Of a DNA stretch of 64,000 nt, positions 53,696 to 62,902 are shown one piece after another. The stretch's first letter is position 1. Every line of letters starts with the position of its first letter. The notes below the pieces were generated by a model. That model did no database searches. It was not told the origin of the DNA and was given only the letters and a program-made list of their open reading frames with translations. The position numbers were made by a program, and so were the translations under genes. The stretch lies in NCBI RefSeq assembly GCF_027627475.1, contig NZ_CP115484.1, forward strand, positions 2,340,001-2,404,000, read 5' to 3'. Origin of the DNA: Paenibacillus sp. SYP-B4298. Lineage in GTDB: Bacteria; Bacillota; Bacilli; Paenibacillales; Paenibacillaceae.

Positions 53696-56600
53696 TTAGC
53701 TGTTCCTCCCGCTATCCATTTTTTTTAGAATTCGATCCAGTTGCTTTTGCGATAATTCCGCTTCAGGGAAATCCGATGGCGTGTACGCGGCCGAATGGGA
53801 CGTTTCCTCCGATTGGCAATGCCTGACCAGCTCCAGCAGCGCATGCCTGACATCGTCTGCCACCTGCTCAATCGTCTCTCTGCGATGCAGATTGGTGCTA
53901 TAGGTGAACATCAGATGAAGCTGCTGACGAACGACCATCCCGGCCACATCAATCATATGCTGCCGTGCATTGCCAGCCTCCTGTGTCATGCCGCTCGACT
54001 CCTTGGCCTGCCTCAGCAGCCCGTCCTCACGGTAGAGCGATGACATCTGACCCAGATAGTTGTAGCTGATCTCTACCTCAGGAAATGCTGTCTTCAGCTC
54101 CTGGCAGCGCTCGTCCTCATCCAGATAACGTACAATACCGAAGCCGAAGCCCCGCTCCGGCACGGCCCTCAACTGCTCCTTCACCGCGAGCAGCCTGGAG
54201 ATCACGCCGTCTGTCTGCGAGGAGTCGAGCAGTACCGGATAGATCGAGGTGAACCAGCCGACTGTACGCGACAGATCGGTTCCCTCAAGCTGCTCGCGTC
54301 CATGACCCTCCAGGTGCAGCAGCAGCTTGCTGCTGCCTGTCCAATTCTCCATTGCCGTGAGCAGCGCGGACAGCAGCGCCTCGTCAATTCGGGTGCGATA
54401 GGCCGCAGGCACTTGCTGCAGCAGCAGTCTCGTGCTCTCCTCGTCCAGCTCCACACTAACCGTCTCTGCTGAGAGGAGCGTATTCAACTCGGCAAGCTCA
54501 TCATCATCGGCTGCGTAATCGAGCGGTACACGCGGTATCCAGGTGCAGGCCATACTCTCCCAGAACGGGAGATGCTTGCGGTATGTTCCCCGCTGCGCCT
54601 CCTCTGCCAGACGCTTCGCCCATTGCTGGAAGGAGGTCGTCTTGGGCGGCAATGCAGGCGGATCGCCCGCCGCCAACTGTTGGCACAGCGTCTCTACATC
54701 CTCCAGCAGGATGCGCCAGGATACCCCGTCCACAACGAGATGGTGTATCGCCAGAAATAATCTGGCAGGCTGGTCGCCAAGTCCGAACCACGCTGCAGAC
54801 CACACGCGGCCTGCCTGCAGATCCATGCCCGTCTGAAGCTCGGCAGCCACCGCTTCGATGCGCTGTTGTTGCTGCTCCGCAGACAACTGCGAGAGCTCCT
54901 CACATACCAGCGCAACCTCGCACTCGCCTGCGTTGTATTGCCTCCAGCCCCCATCCACCTCTTCAAACCTCATGCGCAGCGCATCATGATGGGATACAAG
55001 CAACTGCAGCATCTGCTGTACCTGCTCCGGCTGCAATTGAACATGCAGCTCCAGCATGAATGATTGGTTCCAGTAGCTGCGGCTCGCCAGCGGCAAATGG
55101 AAGAACCAGTGCTGCACCGGCGTCAGCGGAACCTCTCCTTCTACCCGTCCCTGCTCGGCCTGCGGGGCGGCTGTTGACTCCGCCACTGCGGCAAGCTCGG
55201 CTATCGTCTGATAGTGGAACAGTTGCTTCGGCGTCAGCTTGAGCCCGGCTTGCTGCGCACGCGCCACAATCTGGATGCTCAGGATCGAATCTCCTCCCAG
55301 CTCGAAGAAATTATCATGCCGCCCCACCTGGTCGATACCAAGCACCTCCGACCAGATCGCAGCAAGCGCGAGCTCCTGCGGCTCTGTCGGCGCGACATAC
55401 CTTGCCTGGGAGACCAGCTTCGGCTCCGGGAGCTGCGCACGGTTCACCTTGCCGCTAGGCAGCAATGGCAATACATCCAGCAGCATTATTACAGTAGGAA
55501 CCATGTAATCCGGCAGGCGCTCCTTCATATAGTCGCGCAGTTGCTCCTCCGTGACCGTCTCCTCTGTCCCGGACAGCGCTGCATAAGCCACCAGACGCTT
55601 CTCGCCGCCGCTGCCCGTATGTGCAACAACCACGGCCTGACCTACAGCAGGATGCATGCTCAGCTCCCGCTCGATTTCTCCCGGCTCGATCCGATAACCG
55701 CGCACCTTGACCTGATGATCCAATCGTCCCAAAAATTCAATCCAGCCCTCTGGTGAATAACGCACCAGATCACCGGTTCGATACAGCCGTTCTCCTTGCT
55801 TGAACGGATGCGCTACAAACTTCTCGGCTGTCAGCTCCGGCTGGTTCAGATAGCCGCGAGCCAGGCCATCGCCGCCCACATACAGCTCGCCAGGCATGCC
55901 CAGCGGCATGAGACGCCCTGATTTATCCAGAATATAGCAGTCGGTGCCTTGTACCGGCCTGCCGATCGGGATCGTCTGCGACTGGCCTTGAGGAATCCGA
56001 TAATAGCAGGTAAAGGTTGTATTTTCCGTTGGCCCATATCCATTCACAACCTCCAGCCCTTCAAGCTCCAGCGCCTTGCGCACATGAGGAACACTCAGCG
56101 TGTCCCCGCCTGCCCATAGCTGCTTCAGCCCTCGCAGACCTTGCGGATATTCGTCCACCATCGTATGGAACAACGGGGCAGTCAGCCACGCCACGGTAAC
56201 ACCGCATTCCACCATATACTCACCTAGCTCCTGTACAGACGGCAGACCCGGCGGCATGATCGCAAGCGTGCCCCCTCTCAGCAGACTCCCCCAAATCTCA
56301 AAGGTCGACGCATCAAAGGATACCGGAGCGAACTGCAGCATCACCTCGCCCGGGCCAAGCCGCGCTTCCTCCAGCCCAAGCGCCAGCCGCACGACGGCGC
56401 GATGCGACACGGCCACCCCCTTAGGCCGTCCGGTTGAACCGGATGTATACATCACATAAGCAAGCTGCTGCGCATCGCCTGACGCCCTCCATGGCGCGAC
56501 CGGCTCCCGCATCATGCGCTCCCATTCCTCATCCAGCAGGATGACTCTCTCCGCTGCGGGCAGCCCTTGCTGTACGCTGCGTTCTGTCACCAGCAGACGC

Positions 56601-59600
56601 AGCTTCGTCTCCTCGGCCATTAGGCGAAGACGTTCCTCCGGGTAGTCAGGATCGAGCGGGATATAGATGCCTCCCGCCTTCACGATGCCGACCAGCGCAA
56701 TGATGGCCTCTATCGATCGCTCCAGCGCCAGACCCACAGGAACCTCAGGCCCGACGCCCAGCTTGCGCAAGTACGAGGCTACCCGGTCAGCCCGGCGGTT
56801 CAACTCGGCGTATGTCATCTGTGACTCTCCAAACACCAGTGCCAACGCTTCAGGTGTACGATCCGCTTGCTCCGTGAATAGCTGCCCGATCGTCTTGTTG
56901 CGCGGGTAGCTGACCACAGTCGCATCCCACTCCTGCAATAGCCGCTGCTCCTCCGCGGCAGCCAGCATCGGAAGCTCGCCTACCGGGCTGGACGGCCGCT
57001 CTGTCATACTCTCCAGCAGACGGCGCACATGCCCAAGCAGTTGCTGCATCATCGGTTCGCTATAGCGCGCGGAGTCATAAGCTGCGCGCAGCTCCAGCTC
57101 TTCACCCGGAATGACCGTAATTGTAATCGGATAGTTCGTCCGCTCATGCGTGGCAATGTCCACGAGCTCCATCGCCTGGGAGGAGGCCTCTGGCGCAATC
57201 GCTGCTGCTACCTCCGCATCCGGTCTTAAAACCGGATAATTCTCGTATACCAGCAGACTCTCAAATAGCGGCGTTCCGCGAGGAATCTCGCTTAGACGGT
57301 GAATCTCCGCCAGAGACAGATATTCATATTGCCTCATATCGGTCTGCGCGGCTTGCAATTGTCTCAGCCATTCCAGCACAGCTAGCTGTGGCGACACGAG
57401 CTGCCTGACAGGCAGCGTATTAATGAACAGGCCGACCATCGCCTCCACGCCCTCCAGCTCGGCCGGACGGCCGGATACGGTCGTGCCGAACAGCACATCC
57501 GCTTCACCGCTGTATCGACTGAGCGCCAGTCCCCAGGCACCCTGGAGCAGTGTGCTCAATGTCAACTGACCGCTGCGAGCCATCGCGTCCAGCTCTCCGG
57601 TCAGCCTGCTGCCAAGCTTGACGCGAAGCTCCTGCACATCCGGCTGCTCTGTGCCTGCCGCCACGGTGCCCATAATGGCGGACGGGCTCTCCAGACCCTT
57701 CATATAGCGCTGCCAGTATTCCCTTGCCGCCTCCATGTCCTGCTTCGCCAGCCAGGCCGCATAATTTCGGTAAGAAGGCACAGCCTCAAGCTGTGGATGC
57801 GCTCCGGCAGCATAGGCTTCATAGAGCGTGAACCACTCGCGAATAACCGTCGGCACACTCCAACCGTCCAGCAGCAGATGGTGAAACGTCCAGATGAGCT
57901 GATGCCGCTGCTCATCCAACCTCACCACCGTTACCCGCATCAATGGCGATTGGTCAAATTCAAACCCGCGTATTTTGTCCGATTCCAGCAACAGCTCCAG
58001 CCTGTACGGCTGCTCCTTCCCAGGCACGGCGCTCAAATCCGCGTATTCGATAGGGACAGCCGCTTCCTTGAGCAGGACAAGATGCGGGCGATCCAATCCT
58101 TCCTGCATCACGCAGGTACGCAAGATTTCATGCCGCTGCAGCAGCTCGCGCCAGGCTCGCCGAAGGAGCTGCTCATCCGGCGCTCCGAGCACGGTGAAGA
58201 CGCATTGCTCGCAGTAGAGGCCGGAATCTGGCGATTCGATCGAATGATAGAGCATCCCCTCTTGCATCGGCGTCAGCGGGAATAGATCCTCCATGCCTGG
58301 ATAACGGTCATAGATCTGTTCCAGTTGCTCCGCTGTCACCTGTGCAAGCGGCACATCGGACACGGTAATGCCGCCTGTGCCTGGGCGGCAACAGTGCGCG
58401 ATCAGCTCGCCCAGTTCACGCATGTAGAGGTCGGCCAGCCGCTCGATCGTCTCCGGGTTGAGATGATTCCTGCTGTACACCCAAGTCATACTCAACCCGC
58501 CCCCGGCAATAACTCCCGAGATGTCGAGCAGTTGCTCGCGCCTATAAGCCGGGTCCACCTCATCTCCCATGGACTCGGGGGCACCGCCGAAGAGCGCCTC
58601 TTGGCCTGCGGGAAGCAGATGATCGAACTGACCCAAGTAATTAAAGCTCAGCTTGGGCACCGGCAGCGCCTCCGCCTCCGCATGTCTGCTCATGTACCGC
58701 AGCAGGCCATAACCGAGGCCGCGCCCCGGAATGGCGCGCAGTTGCTCCTTGACTGACTTGAGATGGAGCCCAGGGTCAAGCCGCTCGGGGAGCTCCAGCA
58801 GCACAGGGAACATCGCTGTGAACCATCCCACTGTTCTGGACAGATCCAGCTCTTCGCCGATCTCTTCCCGTCCATGCCCTTCAAGATAGAGCAACAGTCT
58901 GCGATCCTTCGTCCAGGCTGACATGGCGCGAGCCAATGCGGTCAGCAGCACATCGTTGATCTGTGTCCGATATGCCGCAGGAACCTCCGTCAGAAGCTGC
59001 CGCGTCTGCTCATTGCTTAAGCGTCGCATCGTCTGACCGCTAGCCGCGGCTGTGTAGGAACCGCCATCTTGATCGACTGGGAAGGCGGGCTCTTGTAGGT
59101 ACCTCTCGCTCATCCAGTAAGCGGCTTCCGCCTGCACTTGCGCTGATTGCGCAAAGCGTTTAAGCTGTGCCGACCACTCCAAGAGCGAGGTGGTCTTGGG
59201 TGGCAGCTCTGTCTGCCGCTGGTCGAGCAGTTGGCCGCACAGCGTATGGAGATCATCCAGCAGAATCCGCCAGGACACCCCATCCACCGCCAGATGGTGA
59301 ATAATAAGCAGCAGCCTGCACGGCTCCCCCACTTTCAAGCGGAAGTAGACGGCGTTCAGCAGCATCCCTTCGTCAAGACGGATACGGCGCTGGGCGGCCT
59401 GCGCCTCATCCTCCAGCGCGGACACCTGCTGCTCGCGCCCCAGATGCGACAGATCGATGACCGTCAGGGATACCGGCCTGCCCGTTCCGGCATTGTACAG
59501 CCTGGCCGTCCGGCCAGTCCCTTCCACACGCAGCCGCAACGCATCATGGTGAGCGACCAGCGCATCCAGTGCCCGCTGCAGCAAGGCTGGAGAGAGCGAC

Positions 59601-62600
59601 GGCTGCACTGTCAGCATCAGACCCTGATTGAAATGATGCGGCGCTGCCAGCTCCCGCTCCAAAAACCAGCCTTGAATCGGCGTCGGGCATACTTCGCCCT
59701 CTACGACCCCCTGAATCGCTGTGATGCGCCTCGCGCGGGTAGCGGCTTGCGCCAGCGCGGCTATCGTCTGGTGCTCGAATAGATGCTTCGGTGTCAGTTG
59801 CAGGCCGTGCTTTTTCGCCCGGTTGACGATCTGGATGCTTAATATCGAATCCCCGCCAAGCGTAAAATAATTGTCATGGATGCCTACCCGTCCTACGCCA
59901 AGCACCTCCGACCAGATCGAGGCCAGTTGCTCCTCCGCCTCGTTGCGGGGCGCCTCGTATCCTTGCGTCGATACAGCCTCCAGCGGCTCAGGCAAGCCGT
60001 TGCGATCTACCTTGCCGTTAGCTGTAAGCGGGAGCCGCTCCAGCACAGTAATGGACGGCGGAACCATATAGTCCGGCAGCTCCGCCTGCATAAATGATCG
60101 GAGCTGCTCCGCCTGCAGCATCGCATCCTCATAGAGAGATGGCGCGACATATGCGAGCAGTCGCGGCTCGCCGGAGGCGCCGGGACGGATGAGCACGGCC
60201 GCCTCCCGAATGCCGGGATAACGAAGCAGCGTCTGCTCGATCTCGCCCAGCTCGACACGGAAGCCGCGAACACTCACCTGATCATCCATGCGGCCGACGT
60301 ACTCAATCTCGCCTTCCGGCGTATATCTGCACAAGTCTCCAGTCGCATACATCCGCTCTTGCTGCGAGCGAGCATTCAGATGGCGAACAAACTTCCGCGC
60401 AGTCAGCTCCGGCTGCCCCCAGTAGCCTCTGGCCAGACTTTTCCCCGCAATATACAGCTCGCCAGCTACCCCGACAGGCACTGCCTGGCGATGATGATCC
60501 AGTATATAGACCTGTGTATTGCTGATCGGACGGCCAATCGTAGGGCGGGTTGCTCGCTCTGCTGTCGGCACCAGACCACTGGTGGCCACCACCGTGTTCT
60601 CCGTCGGACCGTAGTTGTTGAACAATTGAAAAGGCAGAGCCGGATCTGCATAACGATGCAGTGTATCCCCACCTACAAGCAGCGCCCTTAGCGGTGCAGA
60701 AGCAGGCCAGTCCAGCTCCAGCAGCCGTTCTCCAAGCGGTGTCGGCAGGAAGCTGATCGTTATGCGCTGACGCAGCAGCCATTCCTGCAGTTGCTCCGGC
60801 ATCAGTCTGCATTCCTCATCTGGCACCAGCAGGGAAGCGCCTGCCGTCAAATACGGCCATATCTCCCACACCGACGCATCGAAGGCCGTGCCGGCAATCA
60901 AGGTGGCGCGATCTTGCGCAGTCACCATGTAGGCCTCGCAGTGCCATTCGATCAGGTGCAGCAGTGCCGCGTGGGTAACCTCCACCCCCTTGGGGCGTCC
61001 CGTCGAGCCGGAGGTATAGATGACATAAGCCAGGTCGGACAGCTCCGTCCAGTCAGGCGGCGGCTGATCATTTGCACACTCAAGGTGTGGCCAATCCGCA
61101 TCCAGCGCAATCGTGCGAGGCCGCCGCTCTGGCAGCCGCTCTGCAACATGCGCTTGAGTAAGCAACAGCGGCGCCCCCGTATCCTCCAGAATGAATTGCA
61201 GTCGTTCCCTGGGATAACCGGGGTCGAGCGGCACATAAGCGCCACCCGCCTTCATAATCCCCAGCAGGCCTACCACCAGCTCTGCAGAACGCTCTGCGCA
61301 GATGGCAACCAGTGTTTCTCTGCCAACGCCTGCCCCACGCAAATAATGAGCCAGTTGATTGGAACGCCGCTCCAACTCGGCATAAGTAAGCTCGACCTTG
61401 CCCGCGCTGATCGCTGCTTGTGAGGGCGCAGCAGCAGCCCGCTCCGCGAATCGACGGTGCGCAGTCAGCATGCCCGCTAGCGGACGTTCGGTACGGTTCC
61501 ACTCCACAAGCATCCGGTTCAGCTCCTGCTCCGACAAGGAAGGCAGCGATGATAATGGCTGATCTGCATACTGAACGAAGCCGTTCAGCACCGTCTTGAG
61601 CTGCTCCAGTAGACGCTCGATCGCCTCGCCCGCAAATCTCGCCGGATCGAACAGCAACTGCATTTCGAAGGAAGGGCCAGGCAATGCAATAATTGTGATC
61701 GGATAACCGGTCTGCTCATAGCTCTGCACCCCTGCCAGCTTCAAGCCGCCATGCCGTTCGATGACGGTGCCGTCAATCGGGTAGTTCTCAAAGACGACGA
61801 GGCTGTCGAACAGTCGCTGACCGCCAGTGAGGCCGCTCCATTGTTGCACCTCCAACAGCGGGCTGTGCTCGTAAGCCCGAAGCTGTGTCAGCTCGGCCTG
61901 CAGCGCCTGCAGCCACTCGGCTGCAAGCTCATGCCCTGGAACCGTAACACGCACCGGAAGCGTATTAATGAACAGACCCACCATCGACTCAGCTCCCGGC
62001 AGTGTATGCGGACGTCCGGATACAACCGAGCCGAACACCACATCCTCCTCGCGGCTAACACGGCTCAGCACTAGCGCCCATGCGCCCTGCAGCACCGTGC
62101 TCATCGTCACCCGCTGCTGCTTCGCGAAGGCCTGCAGCAAGCTCGTCTCCTCCTCGGAGAGCTGAATGCGGCGCTCATTATCGCTTTCATGAGGATTGGG
62201 AAGTCCGCCCAGCGCCAGCGGAGTGGGAACATTCGCCCCTTGCAGCTTCTGCCGCCAGAACGACTCGGTCTGCTCTGGGCGCTGCTTCCTAAGCCAGCCA
62301 ATATAATTCCGGTAGGGCTGAACAGTGCCTAGTACCCTCTCCTCCCCATTGCGGAAGGCTTCATATAGCTGAAATACTTCCTGAAACAACACCCCGATGC
62401 TCCAGCCGTCCACCAGCAGATGGTGGATCGTCAGCACAAAGGCATACCGCTCTTCCTCCATGCGAATCAGCGCCAGCCGCAGCAGCGGGGGATTCGTCAG
62501 CTCGAAGCCCCTGCTCCTGTCGGCGCTCAGGTAGCGCTCCAGCCGTCCTGACTGCTCATCAGCAGACAGATCCCGCCAGTCAAGCCGCTCCAGCGGCAGC

Positions 62601-62851
62601 TCCACACTGCGGTGTACAACTTGAATCGGCTCTTTCACATCCTCGCTTATAACGGATGCACGCAATATCGCATGGCGCTGCACAAGCTGCTGCCACGCCC
62701 GCTCCCAGGCGGCATCATCCAGCGCGCCGCTCAGATGCAGCGCGGACTGGATGATATATACACCGGATTCGGGTGCATACAAGCTGTGGAACAGCATTCC
62801 CTGCTGCATCGGAGAGAGCGGGTAAAAGTCTTCCATATTTTTCAGAGTCAT
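53696..62851 (-). CDS. Two-module NRPS: C-A-T-E, C-A-T-E
   Basis: About 3051 residues. Starts with an acceptor-docking segment and a DCL-type C domain (MEDFYPLSPMQQGMLFHSL; HHLLVDG near 147). A1 (core near 615) has code DAWFLGNVVK, the established Leu code. A2 (core near 2137) has DAFWWGGTFK, close to Val codes such as DAFWIGGTFK; Ile is an alternative. Carrier Ser sites are GGDSI near 1000 and 2522. Both E domains have intact HHLAVDG/HHLVVDG (near 1189 and 2707), EGHGRE and TVGWFT. Predicted output: D-Leu, D-Val. The C-terminal tail (YTPSDFPEAELSQKQLDRILKK) follows the last E domain and should be the donor docking segment for the next synthetase. ATG 62851 is preferred; GGAAGGA lies about 12 bases upstream, and a TTG at 62878 opens nine further codons. 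Confidence 0.92.
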   Translation of the reverse strand: MTLKNMEDFYPLSPMQQGMLFHSLYAPESGVYIIQSALHLSGALDDAAWERAWQQLVQRHAILRASVISEDVKEPIQVVHRSVELPLERLDWRDLSADEQSGRLERYLSADRSRGFELTNPPLLRLALIRMEEERYAFVLTIHHLLVDGWSIGVLFQEVFQLYEAFRNGEERVLGTVQPYRNYIGWLRKQRPEQTESFWRQKLQGANVPTPLALGGLPNPHESDNERRIQLSEEETSLLQAFAKQQRVTMSTVLQGAWALVLSRVSREEDVVFGSVVSGRPHTLPGAESMVGLFINTLPVRVTVPGHELAAEWLQALQAELTQLRAYEHSPLLEVQQWSGLTGGQRLFDSLVVFENYPIDGTVIERHGGLKLAGVQSYEQTGYPITIIALPGPSFEMQLLFDPARFAGEAIERLLEQLKTVLNGFVQYADQPLSSLPSLSEQELNRMLVEWNRTERPLAGMLTAHRRFAERAAAAPSQAAISAGKVELTYAELERRSNQLAHYLRGAGVGRETLVAICAERSAELVVGLLGIMKAGGAYVPLDPGYPRERLQFILEDTGAPLLLTQAHVAERLPERRPRTIALDADWPHLECANDQPPPDWTELSDLAYVIYTSGSTGRPKGVEVTHAALLHLIEWHCEAYMVTAQDRATLIAGTAFDASVWEIWPYLTAGASLLVPDEECRLMPEQLQEWLLRQRITISFLPTPLGERLLELDWPASAPLRALLVGGDTLHRYADPALPFQLFNNYGPTENTVVATSGLVPTAERATRPTIGRPISNTQVYILDHHRQAVPVGVAGELYIAGKSLARGYWGQPELTARKFVRHLNARSQQERMYATGDLCRYTPEGEIEYVGRMDDQVSVRGFRVELGEIEQTLLRYPGIREAAVLIRPGASGEPRLLAYVAPSLYEDAMLQAEQLRSFMQAELPDYMVPPSITVLERLPLTANGKVDRNGLPEPLEAVSTQGYEAPRNEAEEQLASIWSEVLGVGRVGIHDNYFTLGGDSILSIQIVNRAKKHGLQLTPKHLFEHQTIAALAQAATRARRITAIQGVVEGEVCPTPIQGWFLERELAAPHHFNQGLMLTVQPSLSPALLQRALDALVAHHDALRLRVEGTGRTARLYNAGTGRPVSLTVIDLSHLGREQQVSALEDEAQAAQRRIRLDEGMLLNAVYFRLKVGEPCRLLLIIHHLAVDGVSWRILLDDLHTLCGQLLDQRQTELPPKTTSLLEWSAQLKRFAQSAQVQAEAAYWMSERYLQEPAFPVDQDGGSYTAAASGQTMRRLSNEQTRQLLTEVPAAYRTQINDVLLTALARAMSAWTKDRRLLLYLEGHGREEIGEELDLSRTVGWFTAMFPVLLELPERLDPGLHLKSVKEQLRAIPGRGLGYGLLRYMSRHAEAEALPVPKLSFNYLGQFDHLLPAGQEALFGGAPESMGDEVDPAYRREQLLDISGVIAGGGLSMTWVYSRNHLNPETIERLADLYMRELGELIAHCCRPGTGGITVSDVPLAQVTAEQLEQIYDRYPGMEDLFPLTPMQEGMLYHSIESPDSGLYCEQCVFTVLGAPDEQLLRRAWRELLQRHEILRTCVMQEGLDRPHLVLLKEAAVPIEYADLSAVPGKEQPYRLELLLESDKIRGFEFDQSPLMRVTVVRLDEQRHQLIWTFHHLLLDGWSVPTVIREWFTLYEAYAAGAHPQLEAVPSYRNYAAWLAKQDMEAAREYWQRYMKGLESPSAIMGTVAAGTEQPDVQELRVKLGSRLTGELDAMARSGQLTLSTLLQGAWGLALSRYSGEADVLFGTTVSGRPAELEGVEAMVGLFINTLPVRQLVSPQLAVLEWLRQLQAAQTDMRQYEYLSLAEIHRLSEIPRGTPLFESLLVYENYPVLRPDAEVAAAIAPEASSQAMELVDIATHERTNYPITITVIPGEELELRAAYDSARYSEPMMQQLLGHVRRLLESMTERPSSPVGELPMLAAAEEQRLLQEWDATVVSYPRNKTIGQLFTEQADRTPEALALVFGESQMTYAELNRRADRVASYLRKLGVGPEVPVGLALERSIEAIIALVGIVKAGGIYIPLDPDYPEERLRLMAEETKLRLLVTERSVQQGLPAAERVILLDEEWERMMREPVAPWRASGDAQQLAYVMYTSGSTGRPKGVAVSHRAVVRLALGLEEARLGPGEVMLQFAPVSFDASTFEIWGSLLRGGTLAIMPPGLPSVQELGEYMVECGVTVAWLTAPLFHTMVDEYPQGLRGLKQLWAGGDTLSVPHVRKALELEGLEVVNGYGPTENTTFTCYYRIPQGQSQTIPIGRPVQGTDCYILDKSGRLMPLGMPGELYVGGDGLARGYLNQPELTAEKFVAHPFKQGERLYRTGDLVRYSPEGWIEFLGRLDHQVKVRGYRIEPGEIERELSMHPAVGQAVVVAHTGSGGEKRLVAYAALSGTEETVTEEQLRDYMKERLPDYMVPTVIMLLDVLPLLPSGKVNRAQLPEPKLVSQARYVAPTEPQELALAAIWSEVLGIDQVGRHDNFFELGGDSILSIQIVARAQQAGLKLTPKQLFHYQTIAELAAVAESTAAPQAEQGRVEGEVPLTPVQHWFFHLPLASRSYWNQSFMLELHVQLQPEQVQQMLQLLVSHHDALRMRFEEVDGGWRQYNAGECEVALVCEELSQLSAEQQQQRIEAVAAELQTGMDLQAGRVWSAAWFGLGDQPARLFLAIHHLVVDGVSWRILLEDVETLCQQLAAGDPPALPPKTTSFQQWAKRLAEEAQRGTYRKHLPFWESMACTWIPRVPLDYAADDDELAELNTLLSAETVSVELDEESTRLLLQQVPAAYRTRIDEALLSALLTAMENWTGSSKLLLHLEGHGREQLEGTDLSRTVGWFTSIYPVLLDSSQTDGVISRLLAVKEQLRAVPERGFGFGIVRYLDEDERCQELKTAFPEVEISYNYLGQMSSLYREDGLLRQAKESSGMTQEAGNARQHMIDVAGMVVRQQLHLMFTYSTNLHRRETIEQVADDVRHALLELVRHCQSEETSHSAAYTPSDFPEAELSQKQLDRILKKMDSGRNS

Positions 62852-62902
62852 TGTGTACGCACGTTCCTTCCGAATCAAAATGCCAGCTCATCTCCGGTAC
62901 GA